Shown here piece by piece: positions 19,216 through 28,776 of a stretch of DNA of 64,000 bases. The first letter of the stretch is position 1. Each line of letters opens with the position of its first letter. The notes under the pieces were generated by a model. That model did no database searches and was not told the DNA's origin. It worked only from the letters and a program-made list of their open reading frames with translations. Source of the DNA: Corynebacterium meridianum (GTDB lineage Bacteria > Actinomycetota > Actinomycetes > Mycobacteriales > Mycobacteriaceae). The DNA lies in assembly GCF_016342265.1 (NCBI RefSeq), contig NZ_JAEIOS010000011.1, forward strand, positions 310,001-374,000, in the 5' to 3' direction. Both the position numbers and the translations under genes were made by a program.

Positions 19216-19872
19216 TCAGTGGTCCACTGGCCCGCGGATGTAACCGTCCTGTTGGGCACGGCGGTAGAGCTCGACCTTTGTGTTCGCCCGACGTCCCGCC
19301 TCGACGTACTTTCGCCGTATCCGGTTCAGGTGGTCCTGGACCGTGGGGTCCTTCAGACCTGTGGCACGGGCCACGGAATCCGCGGTCATTCCACTGGCGT
19401 AGAGGACGAGGATCTCCTGTTGTCGTTCGGTGAGTTCGATCGATTCAGCCAACGGATCGGAGTCGATCAGGGACGCCCAGTCGCTGGTGGCGTACGTGGC
19501 GCCTGCGGCTGCGGTTTTGATCGCCCCGATGAGCTCGGAGGCGTCGACTGACTTCTGAACCATGCCGTTGACGTCAGCCAACAGTGCGCGACGCATGTAG
19601 AAGGGACTCTCCATCGCGGAGAACACGAGGACCTTGAGTCCGAGTTCACGAAGCCGGGTGACGTTCATGTACGGGTCCGAATCGTCCCCGAGGCGGAGAT
19701 CGAGGAGCACGAGATCGACCGCGGGTGCATCCGGGCTTCCCAGGAACTTCTCCAGGGAATCGACGTCGGAGAATCCTCCGATCAGGGTGCACTCCTCCGA
19801 GTCCGCGAGTACGCCCCGGATACCCACCAGTGCAACATCGTGGTCATCGACTGCGACGACATTGATTGACAT
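19216..19872 (-). CDS. NarL/LuxR-type response regulator
   Basis: 218 aa. Receiver domain with the acidic pair in AVDDHD (residues ~6-11), the phospho-acceptor Asp in LVLLDLRLGD, and Lys in VQKSVDASEL. C-terminal LuxR helix-turn-helix: LTERQQEILVLYASGMTADSVARATGLKDPTVQDHLNRIRRKY. It pairs with the downstream kinase (same strand, 7-base gap). The ATG at 19872 is preferred; a TTG three codons upstream (19881) is possible. A TTATAC hexamer (minus strand, 19898-19903) gives a short leader. Targets unknown. Confidence 0.92.
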   Translation of the reverse strand: MSINVVAVDDHDVALVGIRGVLADSEECTLIGGFSDVDSLEKFLGSPDAPAVDLVLLDLRLGDDSDPYMNVTRLRELGLKVLVFSAMESPFYMRRALLADVNGMVQKSVDASELIGAIKTAAAGATYATSDWASLIDSDPLAESIELTERQQEILVLYASGMTADSVARATGLKDPTVQDHLNRIRRKYVEAGRRANTKVELYRRAQQDGYIRGPVDH

Positions 19873-19991
19873 AAGAATCAACGGTAGTTGTTTCGCTGTA
19901 TAAAAGCTCCTGCGCCGCGACTTGGTACCCCCGCACGGGTATTCGGGTGTGGCCGCCGCGGTCTCCTGGATCGGGGTCTGAGACGCAGAAA

Positions 19992-20042
19992 CGCGAAAAC
20001 CCCTCTCCTTCGCGGATACTATCCGCGGGAGAGGGGTTCGCG
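19992..20042 (-). terminator. Rho-independent terminator of ahpCD
   Basis: Long hairpin: outer arms AACCCCTCTCC (19998-20008) and GGAGAGGGGTT (20028-20038), inner arms CGCGGAT/ATCCGCG (20011-20017, 20021-20027). In minus orientation the stem is followed by TTTTCGCGTTTCTG. It sits 48 bases past the ahpD stop. Confidence 0.8.
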
Positions 20043-20085
20043 TGGTTCGTGCGAACCGTAACCGGCTGGGACCGGTCGACGGTTG

Positions 20086-20610
20086 TCAGCGCGCGGCCTC
20101 GATCTGGACGGCCTGGGCGACACCGGAGATCGTCGCGGCGATCTTGACGGCCTCGAAGACCTGCTCCTTGGTCAGCCCCTCGCCGCGGACGGTCTTGTCG
20201 TGGGCCATGGTGCAGTCGGGGCAGCCGTTGATCGTGGAGACCGCCAGGGACCACAGCTCGAAGTCGACCTTGTCGACGCCGGGCTTGCCGATGATGTTCA
20301 TCCGCAGGCCCATCTTGACCTGGGTGTAGTCATCGCCGAGGAAGTCCTTGGCGCGGTAGGCGACGTTGTTCATCGCCATGATGGACGCAGCGCCGAGGGC
20401 GGCCTCCACGGCCTCATCCGAGAGGTGACTCGAGGCTTCCTCGGAGATCTCGGAGAAGACGGTGTCGTTGCGGGTCGCCGCGGCGCAGGCGAGGAAGGTT
20501 CCCCAGAGCTGCTGCTCGCTGAGCTCGGTGCTGCGGGCGAGGCTGCTCAGGTTGAGCTTCAGGTCCTTGGCATACTCAGGGAGTCCGGACTTCAGGTTGT
20601 CGATCGACAT
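20086..20610 (-). CDS. ahpD: Alkyl hydroperoxide reductase AhpD (CxxC, AhpC-recycling)
   Basis: 174 aa. Carboxymuconolactone-decarboxylase fold. The redox pair is Cys130-Pro-Asp-Cys133 in [13 protein letters not shown], with His137 downstream, matching the mycobacterial AhpD active site. It reduces oxidised AhpC, with electrons supplied through lipoamide-type adaptors in mycobacteria. Its ATG immediately follows the ahpC stop codon (TAAATG), so translation is coupled. Confidence 0.95.
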   Translation of the reverse strand: MSIDNLKSGLPEYAKDLKLNLSSLARSTELSEQQLWGTFLACAAATRNDTVFSEISEEASSHLSDEAVEAALGAASIMAMNNVAYRAKDFLGDDYTQVKMGLRMNIIGKPGVDKVDFELWSLAVSTINGCPDCTMAHDKTVRGEGLTKEQVFEAVKIAATISGVAQAVQIEAAR

Positions 20611-21207
20611 TTACTTGAGTTCCTCCTTCAGGACATCCATCTTGTCGATGTTCTTGGTGGGGTCGTTCTTCTGCCAGTTGCAGGCGCAGACCTCTTCGGA
20701 CTGCAGCGCGTCGAGGACACGGAGCACCTCGTCGACGTTACGGCCGACGGCATCCGGCGTGACCGAGACGAACTGGATGATGCCGTCGGGATCCACGATG
20801 AACGTCGCGCGATCGGCGACACCGTCGGCGTTCTCGACGCCGAGGGCGCGCATGAGGTCGTGCCGGATGTCGGCGAACATCGGGAACGGAACGGTCTTCA
20901 ACTCGGGGTGGGTCGCGCGCCAGTTGAAGTGGGAGAACTCGTTGTCACCGGAGCCGCCGAGAATCTGGGTGTCGCGGTCCTGGAAGTCCTCGTCCAGCTT
21001 GCCGAACGCGGCGATCTCGGTGGGGCAGACGAAGGTGAAGTCCTTCGGGTAGAAGAAGAACACCTTCCACTTGCCCTCGTAGGAGTCATTGGTGACGGTC
21101 TCGAAGTAATCCTCGGGCTGGTTGGCCTTCACGTCGTGGAGCGAACCCCCCTTGAGTGCGGTGAGTGAGAACTCCGGGAACTTGTCGCCGATGGTCAGCA
21201 GTGCCAT
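20611..21207 (-). CDS. ahpC: Alkyl hydroperoxide reductase AhpC (2-Cys peroxiredoxin)
   Basis: 198 aa. Peroxidatic Cys61 lies in FTFVCPTE. The C-terminal resolving pair Cys174-Ala-Cys176 (EEVCACNW) is of mycobacterial type, with an additional Cys compared with enteric AhpC. It reduces H2O2, alkyl peroxides and peroxynitrite in the cytosol. The ATG at 21205-21207 has AGGAGG seven bases upstream. It forms an operon with ahpD, divergent from oxyR, the standard arrangement for OxyR control. Confidence 0.96.
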   Translation of the reverse strand: MALLTIGDKFPEFSLTALKGGSLHDVKANQPEDYFETVTNDSYEGKWKVFFFYPKDFTFVCPTEIAAFGKLDEDFQDRDTQILGGSGDNEFSHFNWRATHPELKTVPFPMFADIRHDLMRALGVENADGVADRATFIVDPDGIIQFVSVTPDAVGRNVDEVLRVLDALQSEEVCACNWQKNDPTKNIDKMDVLKEELK

Positions 21208-21369
21208 GTCGTGCCTCCTGGTGATGATATGGGTGGTGATGGTCTGTTCTTTCATTGGTCCCGGACCGCGACCCGTTGATGGTGTCGCCGTCGGTCACCC
21301 ACGAGTATGCCCACATCCGGCGGCGACGTCAAAAGGTTTAACTTTAGGGTGTGTTATATAGTAATAGGC
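21208..21369. promoter_or_regulatory. ahpC/oxyR divergent control region
   Basis: 162 bases between the divergent starts. The AT-rich core GGTTTAACTTTAGGGTGTGTTATATAG (about 21335-21361) is the only such tract in this GC-rich stretch and is the likely OxyR-binding and promoter region. TATAGT (21357-21362) lies seven bases before the oxyR ATG. Confidence 0.55.
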
Positions 21370-22350
21370 ATGAGCAATAAAGAGTACCGTCCGACACTCG
21401 CACAGCTACGAACCTTCGTCACGATCGCCGAGAACCGCCACTTCGGGACGGCTGCAGCGAAGCTGTCCATTTCCCAGCCGAGTCTGTCCCAGGCTCTCGT
21501 GGCCCTCGAGACGGGACTGGGGGTGCAGCTGATAGAACGTTCCACGAGACGCGTCATCGTCACTCCAACCGGTGAGGAGCTCCTCCCCTCGGCCAAGGCA
21601 ACGCTCGACGCCGCCGAAACGTTCCTCGCCATGGCACGGGGTGCCTGCGGGAGCCTCACTGGACCTCTGGCCCTGGGCATGATCCCGACCGTCGCCCCGT
21701 ACATCCTGCCGACCATGCTCCACCGCACGGCCTCGGAGCTACCGGATCTCCAACCGTGCATCATCGAGGACCAGACCCGACACCTGCTGGAGCAGCTCCG
21801 TGACGGCCAGATCGACTGCGCAGTCGTGGCGCTACCGGTGTCCGGCACCGGACTGACCACCATGCCCCTCTATGAGGAGGATTTCGCGATCGTTGTTCCG
21901 GACACCTCGCCGATGGCGGGCCGGGAGGACGTCACCCTCCCGGAACTCAAGCAGCTCAACCTGCTGCTCCTCGACGACGGTCACTGCCTGCGGGACCAGA
22001 TCATCGATCTCTGCCAGAGCCAGGACTTCTCCCCCGCCACCTCCGGCCCCGGGAAAGCGACGACACGGGCCGCGAGCCTGGCGACGGTGATGCAGTGTGT
22101 GGCCGGTGGACTGGGCACGACGCTGGTTCCGGGCAGCGCGGTCCCCTCGGAGTGCGACCGCCCGGGTCTCGCCGTCGCGCGTTTCGCCCCGGGCGTCGAC
22201 GCACGACGGACCATAGGACTCGCCTACCGTGCCTCATCGGCGCGTCGTGAGGAGTTCCAGCAGCTCGGCGAGCTCATCCGCGCGGCGTACGCGGAGACCG
22301 TGTCCGGGCTCGACGGCACCTCACTCCCCCGATCAACGAACCCCGACTGA
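21370..22350 (+). CDS. oxyR: Peroxide-sensing LysR-family regulator OxyR
   Basis: 326 aa. N-terminal LysR helix-turn-helix (FGTAAAKLSISQPSLSQALVALE, residues ~25-47). The redox pair is Cys206 and Cys215 in DDGHCLRDQIIDLC, with the same eight-residue spacing as E. coli Cys199/Cys208, so the disulfide switch is intact. It regulates peroxide defence, certainly including ahpCD next door. The ATG at 21370 is preferred because a -10 (TATAGT) lies seven bases upstream; the longer frame from 21307 would remove the intergenic region. Confidence 0.95.
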   Translation: MSNKEYRPTLAQLRTFVTIAENRHFGTAAAKLSISQPSLSQALVALETGLGVQLIERSTRRVIVTPTGEELLPSAKATLDAAETFLAMARGACGSLTGPLALGMIPTVAPYILPTMLHRTASELPDLQPCIIEDQTRHLLEQLRDGQIDCAVVALPVSGTGLTTMPLYEEDFAIVVPDTSPMAGREDVTLPELKQLNLLLLDDGHCLRDQIIDLCQSQDFSPATSGPGKATTRAASLATVMQCVAGGLGTTLVPGSAVPSECDRPGLAVARFAPGVDARRTIGLAYRASSARREEFQQLGELIRAAYAETVSGLDGTSLPRSTNPD

Positions 22351-22408
22351 CGGGCAGCCCGACGACGGCAACGCCCGCAGGCGCCCGGCCGGTTAAGATG
22401 AACGCCTA

Positions 22409-25400
22409 GTGATGACACAGACTGACTCCAGCACCCACTCCGCTCCTCCGTCGAAGAAGGACCTCATCGCACGGCTCGACGGCGTGACGATCGCCGACGA
22501 ACGGGCGCTCCGTCGACGGCTCCGCAAGGCACGCTCCCCCAAGGCTCTGACGGCCATCGCGCGCGACATCGACTCCGCCCGCGTGAAGCTGGCCGCCCGT
22601 GAGGCCGCGGTTCCCGCGGTCACCTTCCCGGAGCAGCTTCCGGTCACCGCCCGTCGGGGGGACATCGCCGAGGCGATCCGAGACAATCAGGTCGTGATCA
22701 TCGCCGGGGAAACGGGGTCCGGCAAGACCACCCAGATCCCGAAGATCTGCCTCGAACTGGGCCGCGGACGTCGTGGGCTCATCGGCCACACGCAGCCGCG
22801 TCGGCTCGCCGCCAGGACCGTCGCCGAACGGATCGCCGACGAGCTCGGTCAGAGCGTCGGCGAAGCCGTCGGCTACGCCATCCGTTTCGATGACCGTGTC
22901 TCCGCGTCGACGTCGGTCAAGCTCATGACGGACGGCATCCTCCTCGCCGAGATGCAGCGGGACCGGGATCTCAACGCCTACGACACGATCATCATCGACG
23001 AGGCCCACGAGCGCAGCCTCAACATCGACTTCCTCCTCGGGTATCTCCGACAGCTGCTTCCCCGACGTCCGGATCTCAAGGTCATCGTCACCTCCGCGAC
23101 CATCGACCCTGAGGCGTTCGCGGAGCACTTCCACGACTCCGACGGTAATCCGGCCCCGATCATCGAGGTTTCGGGACGCACCTTCCCCGTCGAGATCCGG
23201 TACCGGCCCCTCGAGTTCGAGGTGGACGGGAAGACCGTCGACCAGGATCCACTCGATGGTCTCCTCGAGGCCATCGAGGAGCTCATGTCCGTCGGTCCCG
23301 GTGACATCCTCTGTTTCTTCGCCGGGGAGAGTGACATCCGCGACGCGATGGAGGCCATCGAGGGCCGCCGGTGGCGTGGTGTGGAGGTCACTCCCCTGTT
23401 CGGCCGACTCTCCAATGCGGAACAGCACCGGGTGTTCTCCAGTCACCGGGGCCGCAGGATCGTCCTCGCCACCAACATCGCCGAGACCTCGCTGACCGTC
23501 CCCGGTATCCACTATGTCGTCGACACCGGCCTGGCCCGGATATCGCGGTACTCCGTCCGGACCAAGGTTCAGCGTCTTCCCATCGAACCGATCTCGCAGG
23601 CCTCAGCCAACCAACGGTCCGGTCGTTGTGGACGCGTCGCCGACGGCGTCGCCATCCGTCTCTACTCGGAGGACGACTTCACCACCCGACCGGAGTTCAC
23701 GGATCCGGAGATACTCCGGACGAACCTGGCGAGCGTCATCCTGCAGATGGCGTCCCTCCGACTCGGGGACATCACCGATTTCCCGTTCATCCAGGCACCC
23801 GACAACAGATCGGTCCGCGACGGGCTTCTCCTCCTCCACGAACTCGGAGCGCTTGCCGACGGCGAGGACAACGGCGCGCCCGAGCTCACCCCGGTGGGGC
23901 GGCAGCTCGCCCGTATCCCGGTCGATCCACGCATGGCCCGCATGCTCGTCGAGGCGGAGAAGCTCGGCTGCCTGCATGAGGTCGTCGTCATCGTCGCGGC
24001 ACTCACGATCCAGGATGTCCGGGAGCGCCCCCTCGACCATCAGGCACAGGCCGATCAGGCGCACGCCCGGTTCAAGGACACCACCTCGGACTTTCTCGGC
24101 TATCTCAAGCTGTGGGGGTACCTCCACGACACCCGTGACGAGATGAGCGGAAACGCGTTCCGGAAACGGATGAAGAAGGAGTTCCTGCACTACGTCCGTA
24201 TCCGCGAGTGGTTCGACCTCGTCAGACAACTACGCGGTGTCGCCAGACAACTCGGCTGGACAGCGACCGAGGATGTGGCGACGAAGACCGACCCGCGCTC
24301 CGTTCACACCGCGTTGCTCTCCGGTCTGCTCTCACACATCGGGATGAGGATCGGCGATTCCCGGGAGTTCCAGGGCGCCCGCGGAACAAAGTTCATGGTA
24401 TTCCCGGGTTCCGCCCTAGCCAGGAAACCGCCGCAGTTCGTCATGGCTGCCGAGCTCGTGGAGACCTCGCGGTTGTGGGCCCGTGATGTGGCGAGCATCG
24501 AACCCGAGGCGGTCGAGCGGATCGCACCACATCTGCTGCGCCACTCCTATTCGGAGCCGTTCTGGTCGGCCAAGCGGACGGCTGCGATGGTCCACCAGAA
24601 GTCGACGCTCTACGGGGTCACCATCATCGCCGACCGGACCGTGCCGTACCACCGCGTTGATCCGACCGCCGCCAGGGACATGTTCATCCGTCATGCCCTC
24701 ATCGAGGGCGACTGGACGACCCACCACAGCTTCTTCCACGAGAATCGCGCGATGCTCGAGGATGCCGCCGGTCTCGAGGACAAGGCACGCCGTCGCGACA
24801 TCGTCGTCGACGAGGACACCCTCTTCGATTTCTACGATTCCCGCCTGCCGGAGACCGTGACCACCGGTCGGACCTTCGATTCCTGGTGGAAGAAGACCCG
24901 AAGGAACGAGCCGGAACTCCTCAGCTTCGATCCCGACGCCCTCATCAATGAGGGAAGCGCGGCTATCGACGAGGAGGCGTTCCCCGATCTCTGGCGACAG
25001 GGCAGCCTCGACTACGCGCTGACGTACCACTTCGAACCCGGCGCCGACGACGACGGGGTCACCGTCCGGATACCGATCCCGCTTCTCGCGGGCGTGTCTG
25101 ACGAGGGATTCGACTGGTTGGTCCCGGGTCTCCGCCGGGAGCTCGTCACCGAGCTGATCAGGACTCTGCCGAAGGCCCTGCGGCGATCTGTTGTCCCGGC
25201 ACCGGACTTCGCGGAACGTGCACTTCCCCACCTCCAACCGTATTCGGGGTCGATCTGCGGTCAGCTCGCCGACATCCTCCGCAGTCTCGGCGGCACCGGC
25301 ATCAACGACACCGACTTCCGTCCCCGGACGCTCCCGGACCACCTGCGGGTCAGTTTCGCGGCGGTGGACAAACGGGGAACCGTCCTGGACCGGGACCGGA

Positions 25401-26332
25401 GCCTCGAGGCTCTCAAGCGACGCAACGTGGAACAGATCAACGCCTCCGTCAACCGAGTCAGCAGGGGTATCCAGCGGGCCGCCGCCGAGAACTGGGACGC
25501 AGAGACCATCGGAACCATCGAGCCCGAGGTCCTGACCCGGGTCGATGGCCAGGAGGTCACCGCTTACCCGGCTCTGGTCGCCACGCCCGAAGGGGTCGCC
25601 GTTCGGGTCATGCCGACGAAGCAGGCCGCGGACTCCTCGATGCTCACCGCCACGCTCACTCTGCTGATGCGGGAGATCAAGGTCTCGACCAGACAGATGC
25701 TCAAGGGCCTGCCGTTGAAGCAGCGGGTCGCCGTCGAGAACTATCCGCACGGAGGTGCCGACGGGCTGGTCAACGATGCCCGGATCGCCTCAATACGGGA
25801 CGCACTCATCGAAGCCGGGGGACCTGTGCGCACACCCGAGGCCTTCCGTGAGCTCGTCGCACGGATCGCACCGGAGGTACCACGACGGGTACGCCAGACG
25901 GTGACGGCTCTGGCGCCCGGGCTCGTGGACTATCACCGCGTCGCCGACGAACTCGCCCGGTGGACGGGCGACGCCATCGATGACATGCGCGGCCAGCTGA
26001 GTTTCCTTCTTCCCGAGCATGCGGTGTCAATTCACGGTGTAAGCCACCTCAGGCATCTCCCCCGTTATCTGGAGGCGATGGTGATCAGGCTGGACTCAAT
26101 GGAACTCGATCCCGATCGGGATGCGGACAACCAGGAGACCGTGCAGGCCGCGAAAGACTACCTCGGAAACAAGCTACGTAAATTCCCCGCGGGTCGCTCG
26201 AAGACCGCGGAGGTCAAGGAGATCCGGTGGATGATCGAGGAGCTCCGTGTGAGCCTCTTCGCACAACGGCTGGGAACTCCGCGTCCCGTGAGTCTGAAAC
26301 GAATCCAGAAGGCGGTTGACGGACTCCGCTGA
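22409..26332 (+). CDS. hrpA: ATP-dependent RNA helicase HrpA
   Basis: 1307 aa, the usual HrpA length. DEAH-box: motif I is IAGETGSGKTTQIPK (~100-115), II is DEAH in IIIDEAHERSLNIDFLL, III is TSATIDPE, and VI is NQRSGRCGRVADG. HA2 and OB-like domains follow, then the HrpA-specific C-terminal DUF3418 region (from ~residue 700). It acts on ribosomal or mRNA substrates; HrpA rescues collided ribosomes in E. coli. Either GTG 22409 or ATG 22412 could be the start; TAAGAT at 22394-22399 suggests a leader of at most a few bases. Confidence 0.95.
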   Translation: MMTQTDSSTHSAPPSKKDLIARLDGVTIADERALRRRLRKARSPKALTAIARDIDSARVKLAAREAAVPAVTFPEQLPVTARRGDIAEAIRDNQVVIIAGETGSGKTTQIPKICLELGRGRRGLIGHTQPRRLAARTVAERIADELGQSVGEAVGYAIRFDDRVSASTSVKLMTDGILLAEMQRDRDLNAYDTIIIDEAHERSLNIDFLLGYLRQLLPRRPDLKVIVTSATIDPEAFAEHFHDSDGNPAPIIEVSGRTFPVEIRYRPLEFEVDGKTVDQDPLDGLLEAIEELMSVGPGDILCFFAGESDIRDAMEAIEGRRWRGVEVTPLFGRLSNAEQHRVFSSHRGRRIVLATNIAETSLTVPGIHYVVDTGLARISRYSVRTKVQRLPIEPISQASANQRSGRCGRVADGVAIRLYSEDDFTTRPEFTDPEILRTNLASVILQMASLRLGDITDFPFIQAPDNRSVRDGLLLLHELGALADGEDNGAPELTPVGRQLARIPVDPRMARMLVEAEKLGCLHEVVVIVAALTIQDVRERPLDHQAQADQAHARFKDTTSDFLGYLKLWGYLHDTRDEMSGNAFRKRMKKEFLHYVRIREWFDLVRQLRGVARQLGWTATEDVATKTDPRSVHTALLSGLLSHIGMRIGDSREFQGARGTKFMVFPGSALARKPPQFVMAAELVETSRLWARDVASIEPEAVERIAPHLLRHSYSEPFWSAKRTAAMVHQKSTLYGVTIIADRTVPYHRVDPTAARDMFIRHALIEGDWTTHHSFFHENRAMLEDAAGLEDKARRRDIVVDEDTLFDFYDSRLPETVTTGRTFDSWWKKTRRNEPELLSFDPDALINEGSAAIDEEAFPDLWRQGSLDYALTYHFEPGADDDGVTVRIPIPLLAGVSDEGFDWLVPGLRRELVTELIRTLPKALRRSVVPAPDFAERALPHLQPYSGSICGQLADILRSLGGTGINDTDFRPRTLPDHLRVSFAAVDKRGTVLDRDRSLEALKRRNVEQINASVNRVSRGIQRAAAENWDAETIGTIEPEVLTRVDGQEVTAYPALVATPEGVAVRVMPTKQAADSSMLTATLTLLMREIKVSTRQMLKGLPLKQRVAVENYPHGGADGLVNDARIASIRDALIEAGGPVRTPEAFRELVARIAPEVPRRVRQTVTALAPGLVDYHRVADELARWTGDAIDDMRGQLSFLLPEHAVSIHGVSHLRHLPRYLEAMVIRLDSMELDPDRDADNQETVQAAKDYLGNKLRKFPAGRSKTAEVKEIRWMIEELRVSLFAQRLGTPRPVSLKRIQKAVDGLR

Positions 26333-26344
26333 ATTCCGGGCCGG

Positions 26345-26800
26345 CTACGGCTCCCGGAAGCGACGGCGCATCAGGCGTATCTCCGACTCGAAGTCCGCGG
26401 CCGATTCGAAGGACTTGTAGACCGAGGCGAAACGCAGGTAGGCGACCTCATCCAGTTCCTTCAGCGGTTTCAGGATCGCCAGGCCGATCGTGTTGGCGGG
26501 CACCTGTGAACTGCCGTGCTGGCGGACGGTTTCCTCGACCTGCTGCGCGAGTCTCTTGAGCGCGTCATCCGAGACGTCCCTACCCTGGCAGGCCCGCCGG
26601 ACGCCGGTTATGACCTTCTCCCGGCTGAACGGTTCCGAGACGCCGTTGCGTTTGACCACCATGAGCACAGCCTTCTCAACCGTCGTGAAACGCCCGTGAC
26701 AGCTGCTGCACTCCCGACGGCGTCGTACCGCCGAACCTCCGTCTACGGTGCGGGAGTCGATCACCCGGGAGGTTGACTGGTGGCAGAAAGGGCAGTGCAC
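26345..26800 (-). CDS. nrdR: Ribonucleotide reductase regulator NrdR
   Basis: 151 aa. N-terminal zinc ribbon with Cys3-x2-Cys6 and Cys31-x2-Cys34 (HCPFC, ECSSC), then an ATP-cone ([24 protein letters not shown], ~48-75) that senses ATP/dATP. It represses RNR genes through NrdR boxes. GTG start preceded by GAGGACG. It lies downstream of divS on the same strand, with an 89-base gap; in C. glutamicum the pair is co-transcribed. Confidence 0.96.
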   Translation of the reverse strand: MHCPFCHQSTSRVIDSRTVDGGSAVRRRRECSSCHGRFTTVEKAVLMVVKRNGVSEPFSREKVITGVRRACQGRDVSDDALKRLAQQVEETVRQHGSSQVPANTIGLAILKPLKELDEVAYLRFASVYKSFESAADFESEIRLMRRRFREP

Positions 26801-26889
26801 GGGTTCGTCCTCGTCTGGTCGGATGGTCCGGGGCCGGACCTGGGTCCCATTCTAGTTGGCTGACCGGCCGGCGAAGAACCCCACCCGTT

Positions 26890-27267
26890 CTACCGCGACA
26901 AGGCGGCGGAACTCGCCGTGGAGTAAACATCCTGTCCGACCACCGCATCCTCCGAGGGAGTGGCGATGAAGAAACCGGCGAACAGCGCACCGCCGATGAG
27001 GATCCCAGTGGCATATGTACGCAGCGCTGCACCGCGGCCCGCCTCCCGCCCGGTATCCCGGTGGGTATCCGCCCCGGACACCCCACCGCGCGCCGGAGAA
27101 ATTGGCCCTGGTGTTCTATAACCCGAATCGATTTTTCGAACACCATGGCCCCCATCGGGGAAAGTCGGGCGACAACGGCCATTCCAGACAGACGCAGCGG
27201 GAACAACCGCAGCATGTGGCCTTTCAGCTACGTGAGATGCCGTTACATGGTTGATTGAGAGATTCAT
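26890..27267 (-). CDS. divS: DivS-like SOS-induced cell division suppressor
   Basis: 125 aa. One transmembrane span (YATGILIGGALFAGFFIAT, ~88-106) with an N-terminal cytosolic region of ~85 residues and a short external tail. It has little sequence signature; the call rests on position (between nrdR and divergent lexA, as in C. glutamicum divS), on topology, and on two SOS boxes in its upstream region. DivS halts septation during DNA damage. Start ATG 27265-27267 with AAGGAA six bases upstream. Confidence 0.75.
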   Translation of the reverse strand: MNLSINHVTASHVAERPHAAVVPAASVWNGRCRPTFPDGGHGVRKIDSGYRTPGPISPARGGVSGADTHRDTGREAGRGAALRTYATGILIGGALFAGFFIATPSEDAVVGQDVYSTASSAALSR

Positions 27268-27330
27268 CTGCTGTTCCTTCGTCATGTGTACGGAGAGTAC
27301 CCGGGCCATCGGACGTTTCGAACAGAACTA

Positions 27331-27346
27331 TCGTTCACCTGTTCGA
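27331..27346. promoter_or_regulatory. SOS box 1 (LexA operator)
   Basis: TCGTTCACCTGTTCGA agrees with the Gram-positive/actinobacterial consensus TCGAACAnnTGTTCGA at 12 of 14 defined positions. Confidence 0.75.
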
Positions 27347-27348
27347 AC

Positions 27349-27364
27349 TCGTTCGTATGTTCGA
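27349..27364. promoter_or_regulatory. SOS box 2 (LexA operator)
   Basis: TCGTTCGTATGTTCGA agrees with TCGAACAnnTGTTCGA at 11 of 14 defined positions. It starts two bases after box 1 ends, so two LexA dimers could bind side by side. Confidence 0.65.
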
Positions 27365-27664
27365 TTTATAACACCCTGCCCGGCGATTGTCCAGAGCGCA
27401 CCTGAATTCTTCGAACACCCGTGTCAGGATCGAACAAAATTATGTATGGTGGAGTGCATCATCCACTCCGCGTAAGACGGCTTTTCGAACGCCCGGTGAT
27501 CACGTTCCACCGTGGAACCGGCGTACCGGGTCCCGACCACGGAACAGTCCGAACCGGTACCGGGACACGGTGAGCCGGAGGCGGCGGACCCGGATGTACC
27601 GGACAAACACCGGTGACAGCGACCACTTCCCACGATGAACGACGAAGACACCCAGGAGTCCCCG

Positions 27665-28336
27665 ATGTCGACAGCGAACAAGCACGACCCCTCCGAACTG
27701 TCCCCGAGGCAACGCCGGATACTCGAGGTCATCCGGGATGCGGTGGTTCTCCGCGGGTATCCACCGAGCATCCGGGAGATCGGCGACGCGGCGGGGCTCC
27801 AGTCCACGTCCTCGGTGGCCTACCAGTTGAAGGAGCTGGAGAAGAAGGGATTCCTGCGCCGGGACCCGAACAAACCCCGTGCGGTGGATGTGAGGAACAT
27901 GCCTGAAACCGCACGCCGTAGGGGAAAGAAGCCCGAGCAGCCAGACGTGGGCGATCAAATCCAGACGAGCTTGGTTCCGGCCCTCGGGGCGATCGCAGCG
28001 GGTAGCCCGATCCTCGCGGAACAGAATGTCCAGGAGTACTACCCGCTCCCGACCGATTTCGTCGGCGACGGCGAGTTGTTCATGTTGGAGGTCGTCGGCG
28101 AGTCCATGCGCGATGCCGCCATCCTCGACGGCGACTGGGTCATCATCAGGAGTCAACCCGTTGCCGAGCAGGGCGAGTTCGTCGCGGCAATGATTGACGG
28201 TGAGGCCACGGTCAAGGAATTCCACCGCGATACGTCCGGCGTCTGGCTGCTCCCCCGCAATGACGCGTTCTCACCGATCAACGGCGATAACGCGGAGATA
28301 ATGGGGAAAGTCGTCTCCGTCATCCGGAAGCTCTAA
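27665..28336 (+). CDS. lexA: SOS repressor LexA
   Basis: 223 aa. N-terminal winged helix with [28 protein letters not shown] (~36-63). Self-cleavage site Ala112-Gly113 (IAAGSP). Catalytic dyad Ser147 (VVGESMRDA) and Lys184 (EATVKEFHR), all intact. It represses the DNA-damage regulon including recA and divS. The ATG at 27665 has AGGAG six bases upstream; an in-frame ATG at 27635 (ten residues longer) is less likely. Divergent from divS. Confidence 0.96.
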   Translation: MSTANKHDPSELSPRQRRILEVIRDAVVLRGYPPSIREIGDAAGLQSTSSVAYQLKELEKKGFLRRDPNKPRAVDVRNMPETARRRGKKPEQPDVGDQIQTSLVPALGAIAAGSPILAEQNVQEYYPLPTDFVGDGELFMLEVVGESMRDAAILDGDWVIIRSQPVAEQGEFVAAMIDGEATVKEFHRDTSGVWLLPRNDAFSPINGDNAEIMGKVVSVIRKL

Positions 28337-28776
28337 TGGAGGCTTTCGGCGGCCCTGCACCGGGGCCGCGCCACTGACGTCGGCACCACACACAATCGGG
28401 GGGTGGTTGTCTGTTTCTCCGGTAGCACACCCCCACCCGCCCGCTGCGCCGACACAAACCAACAAACGCCCGTTAAACTGCGCTTATCCGCCATGCGCGG
28501 GCAATATTTGCACGCTATGAACCTGCGGCGAGCCTGTGGATCTGTGGTTTTGGTCTCCCAGGAGCGTCCCATTCCGCCCGTTTGTTTCGCTTTTGTGGGA
28601 GACTGAAACAGTTAACTAGAAACGCAGGCCGAGGCACCGGTGGTCGATGATCCTCCCCCGCGTCGCACCCGAAGCACTCATCAGCACCGCGACGCGTCCT
28701 TCATCCCGTCGTTGTTTCCGGAGGTGGACCAGTGTCCCCACCACGACTGGTTCCTGCCGTGTACCGAGGAGGACCC
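28337..28776 (+). other. lexA-sugR intergenic region
   Basis: 440 bases. A GC hairpin GCGGCCC/GGGCCGC (28349-28355, 28363-28369) just after lexA may terminate it. Further on, an inverted repeat GTCTCCCA/TGGGAGAC (28553-28560, 28596-28603) precedes a TAACTA hexamer (28613-28618) that may be the sugR -10. A 67-codon frame at 28403-28606 has no support. Confidence 0.45.
28349..28369 (+). terminator. Possible lexA terminator hairpin
   Basis: 7-bp GC stem with a 7-base loop, 13 bases after the lexA stop. No T tract follows. Confidence 0.4.

Larger units (their letters stand above)
27268..27664. other. divS/lexA divergent SOS control region
   Basis: 397 bases. It holds two 16-bp LexA boxes (27331-27346, 27349-27364), further TCGAACA half-sites at 27411-27417 and 27430-27436, a possible lexA -10 near TATGTATGG (27441-27449), and a small hairpin GGAGTG/CACTCC (27451-27456, 27464-27469). 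The remaining ~190 bases before lexA are GC-rich with nothing recognised. Confidence 0.6.

Noticed and set aside
27411..27436. TCGAACA copies as full SOS boxes for lexA
   Set aside because: Their right halves do not fit TGTTCGA. I list them only as half-sites.
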